Part shown: positions 19,622 to 30,500 of the stretch, one piece after another
Numbering within the stretch: the first letter of the stretch is position 1
How the letters are laid out: each line of letters opens with the position of its first letter
Made by a program: the position numbers and the translations under genes
Notes under the pieces: generated by a model
Seen by the model: only the letters and a program-made list of their open reading frames with translations
The model's database searches: none
What the model was told of the DNA's origin: nothing
Assembly (NCBI GenBank): GCA_947044365.1
Contig: OX345636.1
Coordinates: forward strand, 23,531,466-23,595,465
DNA length: 64,000 nucleotides
Source: Petrosia ficiformis
Taxonomy: Eukaryota > Porifera > Demospongiae > Haplosclerida > Petrosiidae
Direction of reading: 5' to 3'

Positions 19622-21731
19622 GAATCGCTCCTTCATCTCTGAAACAATCACATCGATTGTAGCAAAGTATACGTGAACTTTGCAGTTTTCACTTGATAGC
19701 TCTGGTAAAGTGTTGTTACCAACAGTTTCTGTTGTTAGGACATAACTTTCCATTGCTGCTGGAGTGTGCCTCTGTCGTCTACTTCTGGGATGAGACATTT
19801 CTATGCCATGATGGTTAGCAAAAGCCACTGATTCTTGCCACAATAAATCCCACTGACCATCTGATCTCATACTCTCAAAAGTCTCAATAGTCGCTTGTAT
19901 GAGGCTAGCAGCACTTCCATAGTCAAGTGATTCTTTTTGAAGCACATCTGAGAGTTTTGAGGTAATGCCGAGAACCTTCTTATATACTGTAAGACTAACT
20001 ACAAAGTCATAAGATTTTAATCCAGCTAGAATTCCAGTTGCCTCAATTGCCTTCATTCTGTCAGTACCGTCGGCTGTGTCCTCAAGGTTTCAAGTAGAGC
20101 TGGGTATGTTGTCATTACTGATACTATTGAATCATATCGGCATGACCATCTAGTATCTGAGAGCTTTTTCAGTCTTATCTCTTTACCTCCCTTAGCCTTC
20201 CGAATAGAAAGAAAAAGCTCATGACACTTTGATGAAGAAAAAAAGACATATATGGACTGTAAATGTGCAAAAAAGTCAGAAGCTGCTTTTACTTGCTTAG
20301 ACACATCAACCAGAACCAAGTTAAGCCTATGAGCCGAGCAGTGGATGTATACAGCTTGAGGACATTTTTCCTTAATTATGGTTTGAACACCAGTATTACA
20401 CCCACTCATAACTGAAGCCCCATCATAACATTGTGAGACAAGGTTGCCAAGATCAAGCTTAAGATCTGAAACTTTTTGAAAAATATAGTCAGCTAGGGCT
20501 CGTGCATTCAACTCACTAGCTAGTGTGAATCCTACAAACCTTTCTACTGTTCTAAATTTGTAAATGTATCTAAAGGCTATCGAAAGCTGCTCTCGTTTAC
20601 TCATATCCTTGGATTCATCTGCCAGTAATGTGTATTACTGTGCTTCGTGAAGCTCCTGTTCAATCATACCACGAATCTCAACTGAAAGAAAATGGATAAT
20701 CTCATTCTGGAAGGATGGAGAAAGCCACACAGCACTTTTACTGTGCTTTTGGAAACGAATGCTTATGGCTTGACAATGGCGAGAAAGGAGTTGCATGAGT
20801 GCCTTGAAATTTCCAGGCTTCAATGAATCATCATTCTCATCGTGACCTCGAAATGCTATCCCTTGTTGTGAAGAGAAGAGAACAGCCTCCATCAATGCTG
20901 CCACATACGCCCTGTTCTTACTGATCACTTGTGTTCCCATCTGATCCAATTGCATGCCAATGGAAGTCCCTGCTTTCGCTCTCATCTGATATTCTTTCCA
21001 CGACATCATTGCTTCAGTATGAGCTTTTCCAGTTGAATGGACTGTTAGAATACCGTTTTTACCCAAAGCATGCTTCCAGTCCTTAAACCCTATCAATGTG
21101 AAAGCTTTTTCTGATCCAAGTGGTCTAGGATGGAAGAATCTACATGAAAAGCAAAAGGCTGCATCCAATTCCTTCGAGTATTCTAACCATGGGTATTGTT
21201 GGTACCACCTTTCCTGAAATGACCGACCAACCTTTCCAAACATGGTGACAGGAAATTCAATCACTGGTTGAAACAGGGTTCTCAGTCTTATTGGCTGCTA
21301 TATCTACCGGAATTACCTGCCTATTAGCACTACTAGTGGAAGTAGAAGCAACTGATAGTTGACTACTAAAACCTGTCATTGTTGGTGCTGTACTCATAGT
21401 ACTGGAGGAAACGCTGTCACTACCTACCTCACTATGCTCATCTAACTGTTCCAGTGACATTTCATCAACATCTATATAAAAGAGTGATCAATCATTATTT
21501 GTACTGAATCAATCATTATAGTCAATCTTACCATCACCTGTCTCTTCATTAGAGACACAGTCCTTTTTTGATGTTGGTTCATCAACATTCCAAAAGTCTT
21601 TTAATGTCCTTTTCATTTTTCACCAACTAAAAATTTCAGCTGCTTAATTTATTCACATGTGCTCCTGTTTAACATATGTGTAGGTGTTGCATTCACGGTT
21701 GTGGTCAATTAAGTGCATAATTTAACATTAA

Positions 21732-22345
21732 GGTGGTACTACGGAGTGGGCGGATGCGACTCCAATCAATTTCAAATTAGAATATTATATAATATGACTC
21801 TAACCTGGTGTAATAGCAACCTTCAAATCTTCCGATCAGCTTTATATTGTCCTGTAATTGAAGAAATATTGTTAAAATTGGCATTTTTCCAATTAACATA
21901 AGTACAAAACCACAAAAGCCACGCCCACCATACATGGCGTGCACCAAGTACAATGTATTTTCAGAAAAGTTACGAAGCCGTTTTCTGCAAATTCATTTTA
22001 CTTTTAAAGTTACAAGAGGCTGAAGAAAGCTGAATTCTGTAGCTTTTCACTGAAACCATAAAATTTACCTTTCTAGACTCTACCAAACTCCGATCTTTCT
22101 CAGAGAGCAACTACAGTTACCCCGCCATTGTTTCCCACCCACCGCCCCCTCCACCACCCGTGGGCCGTGTTTAGCTTTGTTTCTGAAAATAAACTATCAG
22201 TGAAAACATTTAGGCCCAATAATTATACCACCGGGTGGGTGTGGCTTCCAAAAAATACAGAATGGAACCAGATTGTATGCAGCAAGAAGCTTGCAAGACT
22301 AGAAACTGATTGGAGTAGCATCCGCCCACGGAAAAGACTACAACC
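21732..22345. repeat. TTAA-flanked MITE, 614 bp
   Basis: The ends are imperfect inverted repeats of about 45 bp, each containing gtgggcggatgc followed by actccaatca. TTAA flanks both sides (21728-21731, 22346-22349), with the element starting GG and ending CC, as in piggyBac or Kolobok derivatives. An 11-bp direct repeat aatttaacatt also abuts the ends, so the exact target duplication is ambiguous. No coding capacity. Confidence 0.7.
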
Positions 22346-22349
22346 TTAA

Positions 22350-22740
22350 TTTAACATTAATTTAGATAATAATTATTTTCTGTACTGTTCTTTTTAGTAC
22401 ATGTTCTAAGTTCCAACATCATTCTGATTGTTCGTAGTCACTTCAGCTATTAATTTTTACTCACTCATCCTCCCTTGATAGCCGGCTGGAATATGGATCC
22501 TCAAAGGTTTATAAGACCACCAATCATCAATCATTAATTCTTTGCAGTTTGTTGTTATCAATTCTTGTTTAATTTTTGACAGTTTTTATAATGTGGTTAT
22601 TATGTATAAACAAGGTGTTGAATGGGTGTTCCCTCTTTCTATGTATACGTATAGGTGCGTGGCACTGCAATTCAATTAAATAACGCGCGTTACGCGCCTA
22701 TATATAGACACGTGGTACGCAACGTATAACTTTTTTCTTT
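22350..22740. other. Noncoding, no feature recognised
   Basis: AT-rich, with a small GC island around taacgcgcgttacgcgcc at 22681-22699. No coding signal. Confidence 0.35.
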
Positions 22741-22771
22741 TACCCGGGCAATGCCCGTGCCTGCCCGGGTA
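22741..22771. repeat. GC-rich hairpin (acccgggc type)
   Basis: The sequence runs from tacccgggcaatgcccgt to ctgcccgggta. The outer arms acccgggc/gcccgggt pair around an inner gggca/tgccc hairpin. It has the same design as the 5' ends of the Helentron-like elements (aaccc...gggtt), so it may be a solo end of a related element. Confidence 0.5.
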
Positions 22772-22799
22772 TAAATACACCTATGCACAGAATTTAGAT

Positions 22800-23470
22800 A
22801 TATGGTAAATGTTTGTTGTTTGGTGGTATAGGTGTTTGTTGTAGATATAAAGTGCATGTTTGAAGCTGATAGGTATATGTAAGTAGATTAGATATGTTTT
22901 CGTAGAGTATTCTGTCCTGTATGTATTTGTTGTTTGGTGGTATAGGTGTTTGTTGTAGATATAAAGTGCATGTTTGAAGCTGATAGGTGTATGTAGATAT
23001 GTCTTTCATAGGGTATTCTGTCCTGTATGTATTTGTGTCTGCTAAAGGTATCGTACATTGTGTGATTTAGTCATCTGTGTCCATTATGACAATGCCTAGG
23101 TTTTGATCTGCAGGTTTAATGGTTAGTTCTTAGATTATGTGCTGTTTGTGCTGTGAGTAATGGGAGATTGTCATTAAGGTGAGTTTCAATGTACTTTTCC
23201 AGTTTTAAGTGTACAAAGTACTGTTGCATAATTGTTGAGTATGTTGGTTTAGGTATACATTAGATTGTCTTATAGACTTTAGCTGTTGTTGTAAGAGGTA
23301 GAAATTGCAGTTGGTGAGTATTTGTTCTTTGATGTTGTTTGTGAACATAGATTTGACATAGTGATTTCGTAAAGGCATCGAAGTGGTGTAAGAGTTGCAG
23401 TTGCTGTGTGGGTTGAGGATTCATGTCTGCAGTTGCAAGGGCCAGATAGTTCTTTGTCCAAAATATCAAT
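22800..23470 (-). pseudogene. Penelope-like retroelement RT N-terminal remnant
   Basis: In the minus-strand sequence around 23060-23200, shifted frames give LEKYIETHLNDNLPLL, KPADQNLGIVIMDTDD and a TYRTEYP-like segment. PADxNLGIVIxDxxxY followed by a LxDxxxY motif is the conserved N-terminal region of Penelope RT proteins. Many stops and shifts make it dead. The leftmost part is internally duplicated (see tandem repeat at 22812). It may belong to the same family as the GIY-YIG remnant at 4620-5240. Confidence 0.5.
22812..23039. repeat. 114-bp tandem duplication
   Basis: The sequence tttgttgtttggtggtatag starts at 22812 and again at 22926, with the following about 100 bp repeated; a partial third start is seen near 23030. 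The unit lies inside the Penelope-like remnant and translates in repeat as LQTCTLYLQQTPIPPNNK. Confidence 0.85.
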
Positions 23471-24175
23471 GTATACTCTACAAGGCTAAACTAAAGAGCT
23501 AGCATAAAACTTATCAACCGCCATTTTATTGCAATTTTTAATTTTGTGTTTGGTTTCTGTGAATGTGTTTATTGAATGAGTACCCGAATACAAAAAAAAC
23601 AGATCTGATATCCATTCCAGCCCTTAATTGGAGGCTTGATTAATATCAATTAAGTCAATTATCACATTCTTGGAATACCAACACCTATTGATCACTGGTA
23701 ATTAGACATTGATACTGTGACAAGAATTTTGCATCTGGCAATTAGACCATCTTAGAGGGTGTGATGGTCTGGGGATGAGACTATACTTATTGAAGCAATT
23801 AAATTGGAGACCACACCCATTAAAAATAAATGATTGCTAAAATTAGCAAATTAATCCTCACTACATGTACACATACATGTATGTAGAAGGAACAGTAGTC
23901 TTGTGTGTGTGTGTTGTCACATTCAGAGACAAAACTAAAATTTTTAAGCTCTGAATGAGGTACCAAACTACTAACAGACTCATTACTTTGTTAGATTTGC
24001 ACTAAAAAATGTTTTGGTTGACAAATTAGAGTACAATTTCAATTACAAACATACATGTATTTACCTACATGTAACTAATCAGATCCTCCCTAGAAACCAA
24101 TGAAATTTAGTATACATGTGTATCATTAAGCCTTCAGCTACTATCTCTTAGTCTCGTCCCCAGCCACACCCCCTA
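23471..24175. other. Noncoding, no feature recognised
   Basis: AT-rich. It contains small palindromic tracts (acatgtacacatacatgt near 23865) but no coding or clear element ends. Confidence 0.35.
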
Positions 24176-24178
24176 CTC

Positions 24179-24710
24179 TGGAGAAGTGTCTGGTGACTCT
24201 AGCATTTTCTTGGTTGTGCTGATTGGGTATGCAGGAAATCCTGCACACCAATCAAATTCAAGTATACTGTAACATCATCACACAATACACAAATATCATG
24301 ATTAGATGTGTAACGTGTGCGTAAAAATGTTGAAGAAATCTTTGCTCTGGTGAAAAGCTATTTGTCGCTGATGGCTACCATCCTTTTTCATGTTGCAAAG
24401 CTAAGCTATGAAAGTAGATCTACACTACTAAGACTCGGGATGAATGTTTTGAAAAGGTTTGTGCATGGGAAAAATGTGTTAATTTACCAACTAAGCAAAG
24501 AGCCTGCGTTATACCAATATCTGGCAGTGGGTCTACCATTGTTATTTGACACCAAGTGACTGGCCGTGAGTATGGGAAAGAACCAGTCTCTGATATTTAG
24601 CCGTCGGCAGCAGAATTTAAAATGATCACGTGTGTTGTGCTAAATAATCACATGACATGCTGAGTCAGCACAACCAAGAAATCGCTAGAAAGTCACCAGA
24701 TGCTTCTCCA
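24179..24710. repeat. MITE family E, 532 bp
   Basis: Inverted ends of about 45 bp share ggagaag, tctggtgact, tctagc and tttcttggttgtgctga (left 24179-24224, right 24665-24710 in reverse complement). A plus-strand frame inside (24317-24559, 80 aa) resembles nothing known to me and is not called as a gene. Confidence 0.65.
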
Positions 24711-24927
24711 TGGTATTGGGTGAATTGGCGGAATAGCAAAAGTTTAAATGTCTGATCAAAACAAGCACTGGTCTACAGTGTACCTTTCATGTAGAGGTTG
24801 GCGATACCAGATATTTCATTGTGATACCGATATCGAGTACTGTCCAAGTGCACATGTGCAGAAACATTAATTGACTATAAAGTAAATAAGAATAAACAAT
24901 TATCAATATCAAGTAGTCACTGTAAAG

Positions 24928-26505
24928 TCAAGCTGGATTTTTGTTTGAAAAAAGAATCATGTCCACGTTCTTGGGTTTAAGCTGGCTTCTCCTCTTAGAT
25001 ATCAATTCACCTGCTTGGGAGAAGAGTTGTTCTGATGGAACTGATGATCCCGGAATTGCAAGGTATTTACTTGCAACTTGCATAAAATGAGGAAACAGAG
25101 GCCCATTTTCTTTCCACCATAACAGTGAATCATCCTTTCTCTCAATATTCCTTGTCTCAAAGTATCTTTTCACCTCTAAAAAAACATCAGTACCGTCTCA
25201 TTCCTGTGAGAAGTTACCTTTTCATCGAATGTAGCCCATAAACTATTTACGGTTGTTCTTCTTCACGATCTTGAGGCGGGTCACCTGATGTTGGATTGTT
25301 GGTAATCAGAGTTAGCACATCACCTTTCAACCATTGTACTGCGTTGTCAACAGCAGAACTGTCCAGCAAATGCAAATGCTAACTTCTTAAATCAAGGATC
25401 TACCAAGGTGGCGATAGCCATGGTGAATCAATGTTCAACCTGGGAAAAGTGTTTATTCAGTTCTTGAACCAATAGGTGGCGAAGCGGAATATCTGGACCA
25501 GCAGAGGATGCCTTTAGAAGCAGCCTTGTCAAAGGTATTATCATAGATAGTAATACGTACTTTTGCCCACTTATCTCTTCAGTGGCTTGAAGAAATAGAG
25601 TAAGTAGAGTGAGAGATTAACTAATGTTCTCCTTCTCTTCCACAGAGATGCACATTTCTCCTTTATCTGCAAGCATAGTGTTGTGGTGATGGCTTCATGT
25701 TGTGTGATCTCTCACTCGAACATCAAGTAAGTTCCGAAGTACCACCTCATAACAACGTCTTGGATTAACTTTAGCTGAGGCAAGTTTAGCTGTTGTTGAA
25801 CACTCCGTAATTTCTTGGAAGATTTTGTACTTCTGTAAAAATGTGCAGCAATATGTTTACATTTTTCTTGTAGCTTTGACAAGACTTGTTCTGAGTTGAC
25901 AGCTTCTTGGACCACCAGGTTTAGAGTATGTGCAAAACATGGTAAATGGTTCCACCTTGTCTTTTGAATTCCAGAAGTCATGTTGGAGGCATTATCGGTT
26001 GTGCAGCACAAAATATTCGGGGAACACCATTCACTGACAACCCTTGTCAATTCAGATGCTATATTTTGTCCAGAATGGTCTGTGTTAAAGTTAAATGTTT
26101 CTAGCAGATAACTTTCGAGTTTCCAACTGTCTTTTATTGTGTGTGCTGTTAGACAGCATGAAAGGCCTTGGCGAGAACTCCAGATATCGGTGGTAAGGGC
26201 AATAGTTGATGTCTTTGTCAGCTTTTCCTTTAAGTTTGACTTGACTTCCTTGTATTTTTCAGGTAGCAACCTCCTTGTGATAGTTCTCCTGCTCGGGGGC
26301 ACGTAGCGTTGATCAAGGAGGGATACCTGAGAAATCTTTTGTCTTCTACTATGGAAATTGGCTGTAAGTCTGTCACAATCATTTCTATTAATGCGCTATT
26401 TAACCTTTTACACCTAGTGGAATCCTGCAGGTATTTTTGTGGAGGCTGAATAGGAGAAAGTGCTTGTTGCATTGGAATCATAAGCACATTTGTGAGAAAA
26501 TACAT
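24928..26505 (-). pseudogene. hAT (ZBED-type) transposase, decayed
   Basis: From right to left on the minus strand: an N-part (PPQKYLQDSTRCKRLNSAL then IVEDKRF), the DDE region with ALTTDIWSSRQGLS, TTDNASNM and LPCFAHTLNLVVQ, a decayed middle near 25380-25440 resembling LATLLDPRFK, and the dimerisation domain YLAIPGSSVPSEQLFSQAGE at 24928-25175. Frameshifts near 26310 and stops between 25180 and 25700 disrupt it. The first hAT catalytic Asp (TTDIW) is present and the C-terminal Glu (SEQLFS) is present. A BED finger would lie upstream but was not recognised. Target duplications were not found. Confidence 0.85.
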
Positions 26506-26509
26506 TCTT

Positions 26510-26790
26510 GAATATAATAATTATTAATGTTAAAGCCATTGTATAATAATATAATATACTATGATAAGCATTGGAATAGTGAATGGTTGACACAGTGACA
26601 GACACTAGGACTGCAGACAGTGCTGTAAGTGACATCATCTGTAAGAGACAAAGAATGTATAAATAATTGATATATACAAGACTGACCTTCATCGATGAAC
26701 AAATTTTAATGAATATATGATTGTATGATTTCATGATATTATAACTTACACCAGTATTTCTGCAATCTACAAAAAAAATATTCACATCAT
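26510..26790. other. Noncoding, no feature recognised
   Basis: Probably 5' sequence or intron of the hAT pseudogene, running into a foldback MITE. Confidence 0.3.
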
Positions 26791-26794
26791 TCAG

Positions 26795-27100
26795 AAAAAA
26801 AAATGATAGGAACAAGAATAAAAAAACATTTTCAACAAAAATGAAAAAAGATGTAGGAATGTCAAAACCCGAAAAGCATGCGAACAAGGCTAACATAGGA
26901 CCAAAAATTAAACAAACCACTTCCATATAACCCTACATAAGTACAGCTCTTTGTATTTTGCTTTATAGTACTGTGGTGTAAGTATTTAAGTAGTTTGTTT
27001 AATTTTGGGTCCTATCTTAGCCACCCAACTTTGTTCACATGCTTTTTGGGTTTTGACGTCCTTATATCTTTCATTTTTGTTGAAAATGTTTTTTTTAAAT
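26795..27100. repeat. Foldback MITE family A, copy 2
   Basis: The left arm includes gtaggaatgtcaaaacccga and gcgaacaagg. The centre has ataaccctacataagtac. The right arm reads gggtcctatcttag, ttgttcacatgctttttggg and ttttgacgtcc. Both arms are inverted versions of each other and match copies at 3735 and 59790. Confidence 0.8.
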
Positions 27101-27514
27101 TATTTATATATATATATATCTACAAAACTAATCACAGTTCAGCATTGGTTGACAGAAAGGTAAGCATGTCCATTTTGTCTGAATTTCTCATAGGTGTAAC
27201 CATGTTACCAGTGTAATTCATAGCAAGTGTTATAAATAGTAGAATTTGATTAATTATTGTATACTATGTGAAACGTGATGGGGATCAGATATCTACACCT
27301 TCAGCTAGTGCTGAGACTAAATAAAAATTAGTGTAACTGATGTAGAAATAGTTATTTACATGAAATTGATTAACAGGTAATGAAGAATATTAATACTGTT
27401 TTGCAAACATGATGAGATAATTAACATGAAACTATTCATGTGAGCATGTGAGCAAAGAAATAATGAAGCAAAAGTAATTCTTAAAAGTATATTTATAATT
27501 ATATTACTTTGGTC
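27101..27514. other. 3' flank of gene A
   Basis: AT-rich DNA downstream (minus strand) of the gene A stop codon. I see no coding signal. Confidence 0.35.
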
Positions 27515-30500
27515 TTATAAACAAGCATATTTTCCTGGAGATTGACGCCTACATCTCTGTCCTGATTTACACTTCACTTCATGAAGACTGCAGTAATCAA
27601 CATCTGCAAGATACAAACAAACATATACAACTCACATTTGTGTGTGTTTCAGAAATGAAACTAATCTCTACTTCTATACACACACAGACAGGCAGCTACT
27701 TAAATGATCAGCTGTAATTTAATGTGATAAAATTGGTAAGGATAGTTATATTTAGTAGTTGGTTAAGCTTATTTACACAAAATTAATGTTAAATTAAAAG
27801 TAGATTTACATGCAATACATCTAATTCATCAGTAATTTATGCCCATTACAAATTTTCAATTGTAACTTCATGGGTAGTGAAGATATGAAAGTTAGGGATA
27901 TCATTTATAATTTTTATTCTACTACATGGTATGTAATGTACAATGTTAGGTCAATTATGTGGTCAAATCTGAAATATGTGACCTTCAGACTTTCCATGTG
28001 ACACAGTGGAAGTAAAGAAACGTTAACGCCTGACCTTAATTAAACTAAATGCCTAGACAAACACATATTGCTCAGTTTAGTCTGGAATTTTTTAAAGAGT
28101 ACTGAAAGAGTAACCGAAAGGTAGTTATTCCAAGCAGGTAAGTTCGGGATAAGCACTCACTTTTCAAAAAGTTGGGCATTGGTCATCTCCTCTGTCGAGT
28201 CCATCAGCTCTTAGCCATTCGTGGAAGTAACATGGTATTTTACACATGGGTAGGTAGTTACATGTAGTTAGTTATAAGGTTGATAACGATAATGGAAAGG
28301 TTTGAACAGCTTTAAGATAGTTTAAGAGAACAAATGCCTACCTCGAATAAACGGGTATCTTGTTTTAACACCAGTTGGGTACCGGTGCAGAGGTCCAAAA
28401 AATAAATAATGGCTGGCCGTTTCTTTAAGCATATATGGTATTATAAATTTTTTAAACAACCCTATCCCAATCAAAGTTACCTGGGAACTTGCTTGTGTGG
28501 GACCAGGTTTAGCTACATCATTGGTGGCTACCATGTAGTTGTATACAACATTGTATTTCTACACTGTGTGTGCATGCATGAACACTAATAATAATGGCTA
28601 CGACAGATTGGTATTATACCTTTGTATATCGCAACATACATTTTCATGAAATGAAAGTTGCAATCGATAGTTCAAGGGGTGTGGTTAAATCTTTGTGCAT
28701 GTACAGTACGAGTGCTGCCATGTGATTATAAATAAGATGATGAAATCTCAATAGAAGCCTTACAAAGCTACACACATACATCTATAGTGGTTGTAGCCTT
28801 GCAGGTCCTGATACATTGTGTATATGAAATCTGCTGATGGAGGAAAGGTTGTGAAGCACTACAGCATTTCGTAGGATGTTTCAAAGCTGGTCAGTCTTTG
28901 TCTCCCAAGTCCCAACTACTAAATTGATTATACAAATCCATGTGAACTTTATTATTGAATTCTTATTAACCCGAGCGCATAGGCGGAGGGTTATAGTAGT
29001 TGGTTTGTGTGTGTGTGTGTGTGTCTGTCTGTCTGTCTGTGTGTTACCACGTAATCTCTGCAAATACCTGATGATACTAATTTGTTGACACATGGTTGAA
29101 GACGCTATATATCCATAATGCCGACATTTAAAGGATTTGTTCTGAACTCATGTTGTTGCAGAGAAACAGCCATGTAAACTCTCGTCGATCTGTCGCCATC
29201 TTGAAATTTCTTCGTTTTTGCTGATGTCAACACTGAACCACTAACTTTTGTCTCTGAAGCTTTGTTTCTTGAGCTTTGTCTATTGTCCTAACGAGTGTTT
29301 ATACAGCTATTTGTGAAGTTTTGTCCAGAAATTCGCGAGTTCTCAAGAGATCTGATGGCCATGCTATCCCATAATTTGCATATTCATGTACTACTGAGAA
29401 GTCAGTATTCATGAATATGCAAATTATGGTGTTGATACGAATGGTGTGTTCCTGGCTGTTGCAATATGTTACTTAGGCAAAGTTGTTTTAAACCCATGTT
29501 GTTTAGCAGTAGCTGGCGAGGGTTCTGCACTTTAGTGAAATAGTTATCTGATATAGTGATATATGTCATATTGTCACATGCATCTTCATGACATATGACA
29601 TGTATAATTGGCATATCATGGCAACACTATTTCATAGCACAAACGTCTAAATCCGAGATTATGAACATACAAACCTCGAGCATAAAGTGTGACTGATGAG
29701 TCATCTTTCCATTTTCTAACATCAATACTACTTCTAAGGGCACCATCAGTTGTGAATCCTAAACAGTGATATGACTTTCTGCATGCTTCTTTCAACATTG
29801 CTACATTTCCCTTTGCTTCTGGATAGTAGACTAGGAAATCTTCCTTCAACGTTTTTCCCTGTTGTGGAAATATAAATAATATGAAACATGTAAGAACAAA
29901 GGTTATTAACAAATGTTACTACATTGTAGCTTTCTATTGATGGTCTTATATACAACAAAACATAATTAATATTTCACAAGAAACACATTTAAGATAACTT
30001 TGACAAGTAAGCAAGTGATCATTCGTTTCTTAATTAAGAAAATGATGATTGCATGCTGCATGCATCTAGTGGCTAAATTCGAGCATGCTGCATGTAAATA
30101 GCACACATGTGCAGAAAAGAGGATGCATACATTGTCTAATTTTTACCGTCCTCTACACATATGCACAATCATCCCACATATACATGTATGTGCAACCTGC
30201 ACATGTGCAGCTTTGAAAGCAACATGCATGTACATGTAGCATATATGCTGTAGCTATACATTTTTGTGAGGGAAAAAAGAAAATATTCAAATACCAAACA
30301 GCATTTTTGTTTTATATAGCCCTAATATAATTATTATATTTATAATTATACACTGCAAAAACTATATATATTATGTGTACATACTGATACATATAATATA
30401 ATACATACATGTAAATAGAAGTAGTTTTACATCTTTCAGGTGTGATTATCAGGTAGTGTAGTTAGATGAGAGTAACCTGAATCATAACATGTATCACACT

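Larger units (their letters stand above)
14586..21616 (-). pseudogene. hAT transposase (TTF-finger/DUF4371/hAT-C type), broken
   Basis: Exon 1 is 21616-21532 (MKRTLKDFWNVDEP); exon 2 starts at 21471 after a 58-bp intron. The order is a Ser/Thr-rich N-part, a TTF-type zinc finger (FPVTMFGK...WYQQYPWLEYSKELDAAFCFSC), DUF4371 with ADESKDMSKREQLS and CYDGASVMSG, and the C-terminal dimerisation motif ATVERSFSSLRRLKTYLR ending at 14586. Damage: a frameshift near 21260, an in-frame TAA at about 20635, a frameshift near 20055, and a 4.5-kb copia insertion at 15080-19621. Removing the insertion and one target copy rejoins the frame exactly (MKERF-SNINIS). The stop codon lies only 18 bp from the Helitron boundary. 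hAT TIRs were not located. Confidence 0.85.

Noticed and set aside
22128..22349. 73-aa plus-strand frame at the TTAA MITE right end
   Set aside because: It runs through the inverted terminal repeat, so it is not a gene.
24317..24559. 80-aa plus-strand frame inside MITE family E
   Set aside because: No family resemblance and no splice context; probably chance in a non-autonomous element.
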